Of a DNA stretch of 22,798 bases, positions 8,486 to 16,876 are shown piece by piece. The notes under the pieces are model-generated. The model was given only the letters and a program-made list of their open reading frames with translations. It was not told where the DNA came from and searched no databases. This DNA comes from CAZWDO01 sp964632485 [NCBI: uncultured bacterium] (lineage in GTDB: Bacteria > JAGOEH01): the NCBI GenBank assembly GCA_964632485.1, contig CAZWDO010000025.1, positions 28,236 to 51,033 of the forward strand, read 5' to 3'. The position numbers and the translations under genes are program-made. Numbering within the stretch: the first letter of the stretch is position 1; every line of letters begins with the position of its first letter.

Positions 8486-9709
8486 ATGTTGAAATATTTT
8501 TTTTTAATGGCTTTTTCTGCTTGTTTGCTGATTGGAGTGAATTATGGTCAGACAAAGAGTGGAAATGCCCTGGATCGTAATAACTTGAATTTGGGAAGTC
8601 AGGGATTAAATGATAATAGAGAAATAGCGCCATCATCGATAGTCCAGGCTACAACGACTTCATTGGAAATGGTTATTAATGCGGATGAATATAGGGTCTT
8701 CCCTGGTGATCAGTTCCGTCTTGAAATATCACGTTCCGTGGAGCCAATCATCCAACTGACAGTAACGCCCGAAGGCTGGCTGGAAATCCCGCTTTTAAAA
8801 AAATGGCAGGTAGCGAATCGGTTGTTGAGCGATGTAAGAAAAGAGATCACGCAGGATATTGAGACGTTGTTTCCACAATCAAAAGTTTCTTTGAATTTGA
8901 CGCAATTAGCCAAGTACAAGGTTTTAGTAACCGGGATGGTGAAACGGCCCGGGTCCTACGAGATACAAAACGGGATCCGAGTTTATCAGGTCATAGAGCA
9001 AGCTGGCGGTTTTTTACCGCAGGCGGATCTCTGGCAGGTGTCAATTCATCATATTAACGGCGCAAAAATGACGTATAATTTGAAGAATTTTTTAACGACC
9101 GGCAATAAACAGATGAATCCAATGCTGAGCCCGGGCGATCATATCCATGTGGATGTGGCATCCCTCGACAAGAAGCATATCATGGTGTTTTGCGATACGT
9201 TATTAAACGGATATTACTATTTGCAGGATTCGATTTCGGTTTGGAATTTTTTAGCTGAGAATAATTTCCCCGTTCAGGACATTGATTTGAGAAATATTAT
9301 TGTTATTCGAAATGGAAAGAGTTTTTCTGTAGATTTAAGTCTCGTGGGATGCGAAACATTTTTGCAAAATGGTGATTTGGTCAATCTAAGTATTATAAAA
9401 CAATCGGTGTATGTGTCGGGAGAAGTCAAAAATCCCGGCGCGTTCGGTTACATCCCGGGTTCGCTGATGATTGATTATGTCGGCAAAGCCGGAGTATTGC
9501 CGACTTCAGCCGATCTAAGCCGCTGCTATATTATTGACGGCAAAACCGGAAATAAGAAATTGGTTGATTTTGATCAACTTATCTATCCGGGTGATCAGAT
9601 TGTGGTTCCGAAAAGCAGAGGACAGCTTTGGCGGGAATATATCCAAACCTTTGCCGGTGTTGTATCTCTGATTATGAGTGTTGTAAGTTTGTCTTTAGTA
9701 ACGAAATAA
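8486..9709 (+). CDS. Polysaccharide export protein (Wza-like, SLBB domains)
   Basis: It likely forms the outer-membrane/periplasmic channel for the polymer. After an N-terminal hydrophobic signal segment (MLKYFFLMAFSACLLIG), a poly-export domain starts at YRVFPGDQFRLEI (about 69-140). A first SLBB domain (VLVTGMVKRPGSYEI, about 145-223), a middle segment, a second SLBB domain (VYVSGEVKNPGAFGYI, about 307-376) and a C-terminal membrane helix (about 386-404) follow. Cys13 is preceded by FSA, a poor lipobox, so lipidation is doubtful. AAGGAGG lies immediately before the ATG, closer than usual; TTG at 8489 is a possible alternative start. It sits directly ahead of the chain-length protein, the usual pairing for export. 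Confidence 0.9.
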   Translation: MLKYFFLMAFSACLLIGVNYGQTKSGNALDRNNLNLGSQGLNDNREIAPSSIVQATTTSLEMVINADEYRVFPGDQFRLEISRSVEPIIQLTVTPEGWLEIPLLKKWQVANRLLSDVRKEITQDIETLFPQSKVSLNLTQLAKYKVLVTGMVKRPGSYEIQNGIRVYQVIEQAGGFLPQADLWQVSIHHINGAKMTYNLKNFLTTGNKQMNPMLSPGDHIHVDVASLDKKHIMVFCDTLLNGYYYLQDSISVWNFLAENNFPVQDIDLRNIIVIRNGKSFSVDLSLVGCETFLQNGDLVNLSIIKQSVYVSGEVKNPGAFGYIPGSLMIDYVGKAGVLPTSADLSRCYIIDGKTGNKKLVDFDQLIYPGDQIVVPKSRGQLWREYIQTFAGVVSLIMSVVSLSLVTK

Positions 9710-9724
9710 AAGAAAAGGTTCAAT

Positions 9725-10822
9725 ATGGAATTGATGAAAATTTTATGGATAAACCGCAGGAAACTTCTGATTTTTAATAGTGTCATTTTTATTTTAGCCC
9801 TTACTTACAGTATTCTTTTACCTAAATGGTACAGAAGCAGCGCATTGATCCTGATTCAATCCGAAAAGAAAGATTTTAATCTAAGTACGGCACTTTCCCA
9901 AATGATGCCCTTTGGGATGGGCCTGGATATGAATCTGGAAGTGCAGAAATATATCGGCTTTTTAGAAAGCCGGACCATTGCCGATCAGGTTATTGATAAA
10001 TTTGATTTGATCAAGGCATTTGATGTGGAATTTCGTGACGATGTGTATCGTGAGTTAGCCGCCAATGTGCGTTTCATCGATAATGATAATGGAACGATAA
10101 CCATCACCAGTATGTTTAAAAGCGATCCGCAGAAAGCAGCGGATATTGGTAACTATTATTTTGAATTGTTGGAAAATTTATCGCTGGATATTTCTCAAAA
10201 ACAGGCAAAATTATATCGGACGATGCTGGAAGAAAAATGTAATGAACGCCGGAATAATGTTGAGCGCATTCATCGGGAATTCGCCTCATTCAAAGTCAAT
10301 ACCGGCGTAGTCGACCTCTATGAACAAACGCGCTTGGCCGTAAATGCTGTTTCTGATCTGGAAACGGAAAAAATGAAGCTGCAGTTTCAATTAGAATACT
10401 TAAACCGAACAGCTTCTGTGAATAATCCTCAAACCCTTCAACTTCGGGATCAAATTGAACTTTATCAACAACAGATTAAGGAAATTAAAGATACAACGAT
10501 TTACTCCAATGTCGCGCTGAATAAAATTCCCCAGCAAAGCATTGATTATTTCCGGTATAGTGTTGATATTAATATAGAGAACCGGATTCTTGAATTTTTA
10601 ACGTTGCAGTTGGAACAGGCGCGTCTGGATGAAACGAAAATTGTATCAAATTTATATCTGCTCGATAAAGCCCAGCCCGCTGAACGTAAATTTAAACCCA
10701 AACGTTCGATGATCGTCATTACTTTTGTCTTTTTTAGTATCCTTTTTTCTTTTCTGTATTTTCGATTGAAAAAAAACGTATTGGATTTTTTTTCAAAGAT
10801 GAAACAATATGACCGCCTATGA
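9725..10822 (+). CDS. Chain-length determinant / polysaccharide co-polymerase (Wzz-like)
   Basis: This inner-membrane protein has an N-terminal membrane helix (about 13-33), a periplasmic portion starting WYRSSALILIQSEKK, a long helical/coiled region (about 165-300, rich in Glu, Gln and Arg), and a C-terminal helix (about 329-347) preceded by the Pro-rich KFKPKR. This is the layout of Wzz/GumC co-polymerases, which set chain length and link polymerase to the export channel. No BY-kinase domain is fused; the protein stops soon after the second helix. It follows the export gene by 15 bases, with a purine-rich AAAAGG site, and overlaps the polymerase gene by four bases (ATGA). Confidence 0.87.
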   Translation: MELMKILWINRRKLLIFNSVIFILALTYSILLPKWYRSSALILIQSEKKDFNLSTALSQMMPFGMGLDMNLEVQKYIGFLESRTIADQVIDKFDLIKAFDVEFRDDVYRELAANVRFIDNDNGTITITSMFKSDPQKAADIGNYYFELLENLSLDISQKQAKLYRTMLEEKCNERRNNVERIHREFASFKVNTGVVDLYEQTRLAVNAVSDLETEKMKLQFQLEYLNRTASVNNPQTLQLRDQIELYQQQIKEIKDTTIYSNVALNKIPQQSIDYFRYSVDINIENRILEFLTLQLEQARLDETKIVSNLYLLDKAQPAERKFKPKRSMIVITFVFFSILFSFLYFRLKKNVLDFFSKMKQYDRL

Positions 10823-12069
10823 AATATAAATCTTTATATCTATTGTTCCCTATTATTATCTTTATCACTGAATGGGCATTTATACTATATCTTCATTACT
10901 TCCAGAATCCCTATCAATTTATTGAACTATCAGCGGATGGTTCGTTTATCCTGTTAAGTGGGATTGGAGCTTTGGTGATTGGGTATTTTTTGATGGCGTA
11001 TGCTTTACCCCAACACGATGAAGTAAATGTTATCCAAATCAATGCAAAAAAAACGGCTATTTTTGTTTTAGTCGTTTCAACCATTATTTGTTTGGCTATT
11101 ATGATATCACTCCAGGCGTTATCCGAAGAATTGGGCGGTCTGGGAGGTTACTTCAAAAATCCGTTCAAGATGAGGGATAAAATTAATAAGTTTATGAGTT
11201 ACAGTGTGGAACATGTTAATTTAAAATATACGCTCAGCAATTATGTCATTAGTTTTAATAACGTATTAACAGTTATCGGCGGTTTTTTGTTTACTCAAAA
11301 AAGCCGCTGGAGATATGTTGGGATTTTTCCTCTGATTATCGGTATTGTTACCAGTCTGATCACTCTAAGTCGTTTTACCGCATTAACAATTATCGGATAT
11401 TGGTTTTTGGCTTTTTTCCTGACAATATTCTTTTTCGATCACTCAACTGCTAATCGGTTGTTTAAAAGAGTTTTTCGGTATAGTGTTGTGATTTTTCTTG
11501 TTGTGTGGGGATTTTTCTTTTTGATTGTGCGAATTCGAACTTTTTATCTTAAGGATATTGGCGATTATTTTGATAAATCATTAATAGCTTATTTTATCGG
11601 TCCTGTATCCGCTTTTGATGTATGGCTTTCTAAGAACCCGAAACTTTTATGGGGCGAATCGGGGTTTCGTTCAATTATTAAATGGCTGGGCCGGTTTGGA
11701 TTGTGGGATCTTCAGGCTGTTAATGTTGCCAGTAATCCTTTTGTGCGTATTGGAGGTGGATTAGCGATTAATACCTATACTTTTGTCAAAACTCTTTATG
11801 AAGATTTTGGTATGCCGGGAGTACTGTTTATCAGCTTGATATGGGGAGGGATGATGCGCTGGTCTCTATATTTTTTACAAAGAAAATTTAACCTGTTCCG
11901 TCTCTTTCTGGTAATAATGCTGATTTTTTCTCTTCTGATGTCGTTTTACGCTTATTATTTTGAAGGACTCAGTTCATTTGTCCTGTATAGTTTGTATATT
12001 TATTTTTTTGATAGATTACTCAGACATTACCATTTTTATCAAGTCGAACCTGTTTCAAGGGAGCTTTAA
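10819..12069 (+). CDS. Oligosaccharide repeat-unit polymerase (Wzy-like)
   Basis: This 416-residue membrane protein has about 10 to 12 hydrophobic segments. A central LSRFTALTIIGYW and a large loop before NTYTFVKTLYEDFGMPGVLF resemble O-antigen polymerase proteins, which join lipid-linked repeat units in the periplasm. Sequence conservation in this class is low, so the call rests on topology, the Asn-Thr-Tyr/Phe...Asp-Phe-Gly motif, and position between co-polymerase and sugar-nucleotide genes. The start overlaps the preceding stop (ATGA) and the next gene begins directly after its stop. It is strongly AT-rich. A ligase of the WaaL type is less likely here. Confidence 0.8.
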   Translation: MKYKSLYLLFPIIIFITEWAFILYLHYFQNPYQFIELSADGSFILLSGIGALVIGYFLMAYALPQHDEVNVIQINAKKTAIFVLVVSTIICLAIMISLQALSEELGGLGGYFKNPFKMRDKINKFMSYSVEHVNLKYTLSNYVISFNNVLTVIGGFLFTQKSRWRYVGIFPLIIGIVTSLITLSRFTALTIIGYWFLAFFLTIFFFDHSTANRLFKRVFRYSVVIFLVVWGFFFLIVRIRTFYLKDIGDYFDKSLIAYFIGPVSAFDVWLSKNPKLLWGESGFRSIIKWLGRFGLWDLQAVNVASNPFVRIGGGLAINTYTFVKTLYEDFGMPGVLFISLIWGGMMRWSLYFLQRKFNLFRLFLVIMLIFSLLMSFYAYYFEGLSSFVLYSLYIYFFDRLLRHYHFYQVEPVSREL

Positions 12070-13074
12070 ATGATTACGCTTGCAGTTATTGGCTATGGTT
12101 ATTGGGGACCAAATCTGGTTCGAAATTTTAATCGTCACCCGGATTGTCGTATTAAACGAGTGATCGATTTTAATCCTAAACGCCTTAAATTGGTGAATGA
12201 GTTGTATCCTGCCATTCAAACCGGAAATTCGGTTGATGAAATATGGCAGGACTCCGAGATTGATGCCGTGGTTATCGCCACTCCGGTTACTACCCACTAT
12301 CCTTTTGCGCTCCAAGCGATTGAATCCGGTAAACATGTTCTGGTGGAAAAACCATTGACCTCATCTCGCATCCATTGTGAAGATTTAATCGACCGGGCTG
12401 AAAAGAAAGGCCGGGCGTTAATGGTGGATCACACATTTTTATATACTGGCGCCGTTCGACGGATCAAGAAATTAATTGATGATGGAGAAATCGGTGACAT
12501 TCAATATTTTGATTCTACTCGCATCAATTTAGGACTTTTTCAGGAAGATGTCAATGTTGTTTGGGATTTGGCCTGCCACGACATTTCCATTCTGAATTAT
12601 CTGGTGAAGGAAAAGCCGGTGAGCGTTGTGGCTACGGGAGTAAGCCATCTGGGTAATAATATAGAAAATTTAGCTTATATCACTCTTCATTACGCGTCTA
12701 ACCGCATTGCGCATTTTAACTGTTCCTGGGCATCACCCCTGAAAGTCAGAAAGATATTGATTGGCGGGACTAAAAAAATGATTGTTTTTGATGATATCGA
12801 ACCCACTGAAAAAATTAAGATATATGATACCGGATTCAGTATCAACCCCGATGAAAAGGAACGATTACTGGTGGATTATCGTACCGGCGATATCTATATC
12901 CCCAAAATTGAGCAGACTGAAGCTCTATCTCTGATGAGCCGTGATTTTATTGATGCAATTCTGAAGAAAAAGGAACCTGTATCGAACTGGAAAACCGGAT
13001 TACAGGTGGTGTCAATTCTGGAAGCGGCGCAGCAATCGATCAAAAAAAATGGGATGGAGGTACAACTTTCATGA
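12070..13074 (+). CDS. Gfo/Idh/MocA-family sugar-nucleotide dehydrogenase (WlbA/WbpB-like)
   Basis: A Rossmann NAD(P)-binding start (VIGYGYWGPNLV, with GYGYWG at 8-13) is followed by the family's Glu-Lys-Pro signature in HVLVEKPLTS (93-95) and the substrate-side DLACHD with Asp166 and His170. The length of 334 residues is normal. With the acetyltransferase and DegT aminotransferase immediately downstream, it most likely oxidises the 3-OH of a UDP-HexNAc (as a uronate in WbpB) to a 3-keto sugar for transamination. The substrate assignment is inferred from the three-gene set; the fold assignment is firm. It abuts the polymerase stop codon and overlaps the next start by four bases. Confidence 0.87.
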   Translation: MITLAVIGYGYWGPNLVRNFNRHPDCRIKRVIDFNPKRLKLVNELYPAIQTGNSVDEIWQDSEIDAVVIATPVTTHYPFALQAIESGKHVLVEKPLTSSRIHCEDLIDRAEKKGRALMVDHTFLYTGAVRRIKKLIDDGEIGDIQYFDSTRINLGLFQEDVNVVWDLACHDISILNYLVKEKPVSVVATGVSHLGNNIENLAYITLHYASNRIAHFNCSWASPLKVRKILIGGTKKMIVFDDIEPTEKIKIYDTGFSINPDEKERLLVDYRTGDIYIPKIEQTEALSLMSRDFIDAILKKKEPVSNWKTGLQVVSILEAAQQSIKKNGMEVQLS

Positions 13075-13562
13075 ATATGCTAAATATTGAATCTGATCGA
13101 CAAGTTCTGAAAAATGTAATGGTAGGCAAAGATGTAAAAATATTTAATTTTGTAAATGCCTACGGGTGCATAATTGGCGATAATACAAAAGTTGGCAGTT
13201 TCGTAGAAATTCAAAAAGGCGCTGAGATTGGAGCTAACTGCAAGATTTCCAGTCATACTTTTATCTGTGAAGGCGTTCATATTGGCGACCATGTTTTCAT
13301 TGGCCACAATGTATCTTTTATCAACGATAAATATCCCCGCGCGGTCAATGAGGATGGTTCGCTTCAATCGGAAAGCGATTGGGCGGTAGTTGAAACTATT
13401 GTGGAAGATGGGGCGTCCATCGGGACCAGCGTAACAATCCTTTGTGGTATCCGTATCGGTAAAGACGCCATTATCGGCGCCGGGTCGGTAATTACCAGAG
13501 ATGTTCCACCTAAAGCAGTGGTTGTCGGTAATCCGGCTCGAATCATCCGCTATTTAGACTAA
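13071..13562 (+). CDS. Sugar-nucleotide N-acetyltransferase, left-handed beta-helix (WbpD/WlbB-like)
   Basis: This 163-residue protein is built of hexapeptide repeats (for example IIGDNTKVGSFVEIQ and ICEGVHIGDHVFIGHN). It carries the sugar N-acetyltransferase signature FINDKYPRA and the usual C-terminal GAGSVITRDVPPKAVVVGNPARII. Members such as WbpD, WlbB and QdtC/FdtC acetylate the 3-amino group of a sugar nucleotide using acetyl-CoA. The flanking dehydrogenase and aminotransferase favour the WbpD/WlbB type over QdtC. GGATGGAGG lies 10 bases before the ATG. ATG at 13077 is a possible alternative start. Confidence 0.9.
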   Translation: MNMLNIESDRQVLKNVMVGKDVKIFNFVNAYGCIIGDNTKVGSFVEIQKGAEIGANCKISSHTFICEGVHIGDHVFIGHNVSFINDKYPRAVNEDGSLQSESDWAVVETIVEDGASIGTSVTILCGIRIGKDAIIGAGSVITRDVPPKAVVVGNPARIIRYLD

Positions 13563-13581
13563 ACAAGAAAGAGAGTGATAT

Positions 13582-14685
13582 ATGAATAAAATTCCCTTTA
13601 TGGACCTTTCCCGGCAATATCAATCAATTAAGGCTGAGATTTTACCTGCTTTGGAAATGGTTTGCGAGAAAACCGCTTTTTCCAGCGGGCCATTTGTCGA
13701 TCAATTTGAAGGAGAATTCGCATCTTATTGCAACGCTGATTATTGCGCTGGCGTCAACAGCGGTACCTCCGCTCTTCATCTGGCGTTGCTGGCATTAGGC
13801 ATCGGTTCATGCGATGAGGTTATTGTCCCGGCGAATACCTTCGTTGCCACGGCTTGGTCGGTCTCTTATACCGGCGCCACACCGGTTTTTTGCGATTGCG
13901 ATGGTGAGACCTGGAACATAGATTCACAATCAGCCGAATCAAAAATTACTTCCCGTACAAAAGCAATTATCGGCGTCCATCTTTATGGCCAGCCCTTTAA
14001 TGTTGATGCTATATCGAGGCTTTGTAAAAAGAATTATTTGTTTATGCTGGAAGACTGCGCGCAAAGCCAGGGAGCGGAATTCAATGGAGAGCGCGTCGGT
14101 GTTTTTGGCGAGATGGGTTGTTTCAGCTTTTATCCGGGTAAAAATCTGGGAGCTTACGGCGAAGCTGGAGCGGTTATTAGTATGAAAAAAGAGTATATCG
14201 ACCATATCAAACGGTTGCGGAACCATGCCTCGGCAGTTCGCTATTATCATGATGAACTGGGTTTTAATATGCGCATGGATGGTTTCCAGGGAGCCGTGTT
14301 GAGTGTTAAGCTGAAATATTTGTCTGCCTGGAATCAACGGCGCCGGGAAATCGCAAAAAAATATCAATTGGGAATCACAAATCCCGCCGTTAAAATGCAG
14401 AAACAACCCGAATGGGCGCGTTCTGTCTATCATCTCTTTGTGGTAATTGTGGACAACCGGGAACGATTTATGAACTATTTGGAGGAGAAAGGCATTCAAT
14501 GCGGATTGCATTATCCGGTACCCTGCCATTTACAAAAGGCATATTCGGGCTTAGGCTACCAGCCAGGTTCACTTCCGAATGCTGAATATCTCGCTAACCA
14601 TTGTGTCTCGTTGCCCATGTTCCCCGAATTGAGAGATGCCGAAATTGAATCGGTTGTTGCCCATATCAATAGTTTCCAGGGATAA
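13582..14685 (+). CDS. DegT/DnrJ/EryC1 PLP-dependent sugar aminotransferase (WbpE/WlbC-like)
   Basis: This 367-residue fold-type I PLP enzyme transfers an amino group to a keto sugar nucleotide. Visible landmarks are the N-terminal IPFMDLSRQY, the cofactor-contacting GVNSGTSALHLAL (about 57-69), Asp158 and Gln161 in LEDCAQSQGA, and the PLP-binding Lys187 in FSFYPGKNLGAYGEAG. It should act between the dehydrogenase and the acetyltransferase, although its gene comes last, 19 bases downstream of the acetyltransferase. It is the last plus-strand gene of the locus and faces the minus-strand operon across only 45 bases. No clear hairpin terminator is visible there. Confidence 0.92.
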   Translation: MNKIPFMDLSRQYQSIKAEILPALEMVCEKTAFSSGPFVDQFEGEFASYCNADYCAGVNSGTSALHLALLALGIGSCDEVIVPANTFVATAWSVSYTGATPVFCDCDGETWNIDSQSAESKITSRTKAIIGVHLYGQPFNVDAISRLCKKNYLFMLEDCAQSQGAEFNGERVGVFGEMGCFSFYPGKNLGAYGEAGAVISMKKEYIDHIKRLRNHASAVRYYHDELGFNMRMDGFQGAVLSVKLKYLSAWNQRRREIAKKYQLGITNPAVKMQKQPEWARSVYHLFVVIVDNRERFMNYLEEKGIQCGLHYPVPCHLQKAYSGLGYQPGSLPNAEYLANHCVSLPMFPELRDAEIESVVAHINSFQG

Positions 14686-14730
14686 TTTTAGTTTTGCAAC
14701 TTTTTAACTGAATTTGGAACTGAGGGTTTT

Positions 14731-15723
14731 TCAGCGGTTTTTGTTTAAAATTCCAACTAAAAATCCGCATACCCACGAAAGTTGCATGCTGGAAAAGAGT
14801 AATGGTAAAGTTGGTATAAATTGATAATGCTTTTTTTTAAACCCTGTAAATAGTGACGCCAAAATTAAATATATCAGATAAAATAAGCATACTAATAATA
14901 AACTTAGAAAGCATATACTATTAAAAATAGCCAGGATTGCCAGAATCCCGGTCGCTAAGAAAAGAATTGCGGGTAATAAATGGATCCATTTCCATGCGTC
15001 CGGATGTTTTTTAATAACGTTCACACGCAGGATGCCGTAATTAAAAAACTGTCGGATAAAGCGTTCAAGTGTGGCTCGGGGATAATACCACGTAATAATA
15101 TCCGGCGAAAACCAGATTTTATACCCGGCCTTGCGTATCCGCCAATTGAATTCGGCGTCTTCAGAAATTCGCAATTCTTCATCGAAATAGCCGATCTCAT
15201 CAAATAATGAACGGTGGTAAGCAGCATAAACTACCGTATCGACATACCCTGCGGTTTGTGAAAAGCGGTAAGGCGCGCTGGGGATTCCCCAGCGGGAACT
15301 CATTGCCAGGCCAATCGCTTTTTGCCAGTAGGTTAATCCCTCATTATATTGGGTTCCTCCCACACATTTTACGTCCTTTTCGCGCATATAGCGTGTATTT
15401 AATTCGATAAACCGTTTATCCACCCGCGTGTGCGCTCCAAGGATAATGATAATTTCACCGGAAGCGAGGCGCGCTCCGATATTTAGCGCAACTGGAGTTC
15501 GTTTTTGCGGATTGTCGGCTATTATTAACCGGCTATGATGTTTTTGTAAGGCCTGGATTTTTTCTCGTGTCCCATCGTCCGAAATACCATCCACTACGAT
15601 AATTTCAATTTTTTCTTTAGGATAGGTCTGTTCGATCAATGATTGGATACATATTTCAATAAAATTAAACTCATTGCGGCAGGGAATAACAACGGATATT
15701 ATAGGCTGCTCAGTAGTTAGCAT
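14731..15723 (-). CDS. Family 2 glycosyltransferase with C-terminal membrane segments (ExoA-like)
   Basis: The GT-A domain starts ISVVIPCRNEFNFIEICI and contains IIVVDGISDDGT and the LGAHTRVDKRF segment at the position of the DxD-type motif, then ISEDAEFNWRIRKAGY. Several hydrophobic helices follow in the last 80 residues. This layout matches succinoglycan ExoA-like transferases that add sugars to lipid-linked intermediates at the inner membrane. The start at 15723 is chosen over an upstream ATG at 15753 because AAGGAG lies 6 bases ahead of it. It overlaps the upstream glycosyltransferase gene by 14 bases, so the two are probably co-translated. The donor sugar cannot be read from sequence. 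Confidence 0.9.
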   Translation of the reverse strand: MLTTEQPIISVVIPCRNEFNFIEICIQSLIEQTYPKEKIEIIVVDGISDDGTREKIQALQKHHSRLIIADNPQKRTPVALNIGARLASGEIIIILGAHTRVDKRFIELNTRYMREKDVKCVGGTQYNEGLTYWQKAIGLAMSSRWGIPSAPYRFSQTAGYVDTVVYAAYHRSLFDEIGYFDEELRISEDAEFNWRIRKAGYKIWFSPDIITWYYPRATLERFIRQFFNYGILRVNVIKKHPDAWKWIHLLPAILFLATGILAILAIFNSICFLSLLLVCLFYLIYLILASLFTGFKKKHYQFIPTLPLLFSSMQLSWVCGFLVGILNKNR

Positions 15724-16876
15724 CTTTACTCCTTGAGGAATTAAATAGAGCATTGTAAAATTCTATCAGCTTCTTTCCTTCATTTTGCCAGTTGAAATTT
15801 TCCAGTACTGCGATACGGCCATTAGTACCCATTTTTTTTGCTTCTCTCATATTGTCAAGGAGATATTCCATTGCGTCGGCAATGGCCTTCACATCCAGAG
15901 GATTGACATGCAGGCCCGCCCGGTATTTTTGTATGAAGGATCTGTATAATGGAATATCGGAAGCAATGACCGGAATGCCGGCAACCATGTATTCGAATAT
16001 TTTTACGTTATATGAAATTGAATTGTAGATTGTCGGATGTACTGTGACTAAACCTGCAAATGCCTGGGACAGTTCTGCCGGTATATGCCCGTGGGGGATA
16101 CGTCCAGTTAGTAGTATTGCTTCTTGAAGCTGATGCTTTTCAATATAAGATTTTATCAATTGATAAGTAGCTTCATCGGAGAAGGGTCCAATGATTTTTA
16201 AACAAACTCTTTTTCCATTGTTAAGTAATTTTTCAATAGCCTGTATGTCTTCCATTATCCCTCTGGAGAGGTCAACTTCCCCAATATAGATAAATTTTTT
16301 ACACTCTGAATTATCAATAATTTTATTAAGGGGAAATAGCTCGAGCGGGGGAAAATTTTTTATTTCAATTTTTAATTTTTTATAATTTCTATATTGTAAA
16401 GTAATATCCGGAACAGCAAAAATAAATGCATCGATAAAATGGGATGACAAATGCTCAATCATTCTGAAAATGAAATAAACGAATTGACGCAAATAACCTG
16501 GAATCCACTCTTTTGTCAATATCAGCTTATGATAATTTTCGTGAAAATCTTTAATGATAGGCCGGTGGGATATTAATTTCAACACGATGGCCCAGGGATA
16601 GAATTCAGGATCATGAAAGTGATAGGCATTCGCGCGGCAGCGAATGGCTTTCCATAATGCCAGGGCATTATTACGGAAAAATCGGACCAGTTTATTCCCG
16701 GCGACGGGCAGGGCATGAATGCGAATCCCGTCGATGACGGTATCTGCTTGCGCTAAACCAATAAGATCGATATCGAATCCATTTTCTTTAAGTGTCCGGG
16801 CCTCCTTGTAGAAGATACGGTCATCCAATGCCTGATGTACTGTTGTGATAATGCAGATTCGCGACATGGATTTCAT
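15710..16876 (-). CDS. Family 4 glycosyltransferase (GT-B)
   Basis: The 388-residue protein has an N-terminal half with ICIITTVHQALDDRIFYKEA and YHFHDPEFYPWAIVLK, and a C-terminal nucleotide-sugar half with FIYIGEVDLSRGI, ILLTGRIPH and KIFEYMVAGIPVIASD. That is the GT4 layout. The first Glu of the classical E-x7-E motif is replaced (Ile in NSISYNVKIFEY), as seen in the subfamily with HDPE and KxFEYM motifs; the second Glu is kept. GGAG lies 8 bases before the ATG, and the start overlaps the previous stop by four bases (ATGA). It probably adds one sugar to the repeat unit on the cytoplasmic face. The specificity is unknown. Confidence 0.88.
   Translation of the reverse strand: MKSMSRICIITTVHQALDDRIFYKEARTLKENGFDIDLIGLAQADTVIDGIRIHALPVAGNKLVRFFRNNALALWKAIRCRANAYHFHDPEFYPWAIVLKLISHRPIIKDFHENYHKLILTKEWIPGYLRQFVYFIFRMIEHLSSHFIDAFIFAVPDITLQYRNYKKLKIEIKNFPPLELFPLNKIIDNSECKKFIYIGEVDLSRGIMEDIQAIEKLLNNGKRVCLKIIGPFSDEATYQLIKSYIEKHQLQEAILLTGRIPHGHIPAELSQAFAGLVTVHPTIYNSISYNVKIFEYMVAGIPVIASDIPLYRSFIQKYRAGLHVNPLDVKAIADAMEYLLDNMREAKKMGTNGRIAVLENFNWQNEGKKLIEFYNALFNSSRSKDANY

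Noticed and set aside
13939-14529. Long antisense frame opposite the aminotransferase (196 codons)
   Set aside because: It is a shadow of a clearly conserved gene, with no ribosome site and no recognisable domain.
14686-14730. Bidirectional terminator between the convergent operons
   Set aside because: T-rich and A-rich stretches are present, but the best stem I could draw (CTGA/TCAG) is only four base pairs.
15724-15753. Upstream start for the GT2 gene
   Set aside because: AAGGAG is ideally spaced for ATG 15723, and the extra ten residues add nothing to the conserved GT-A start.
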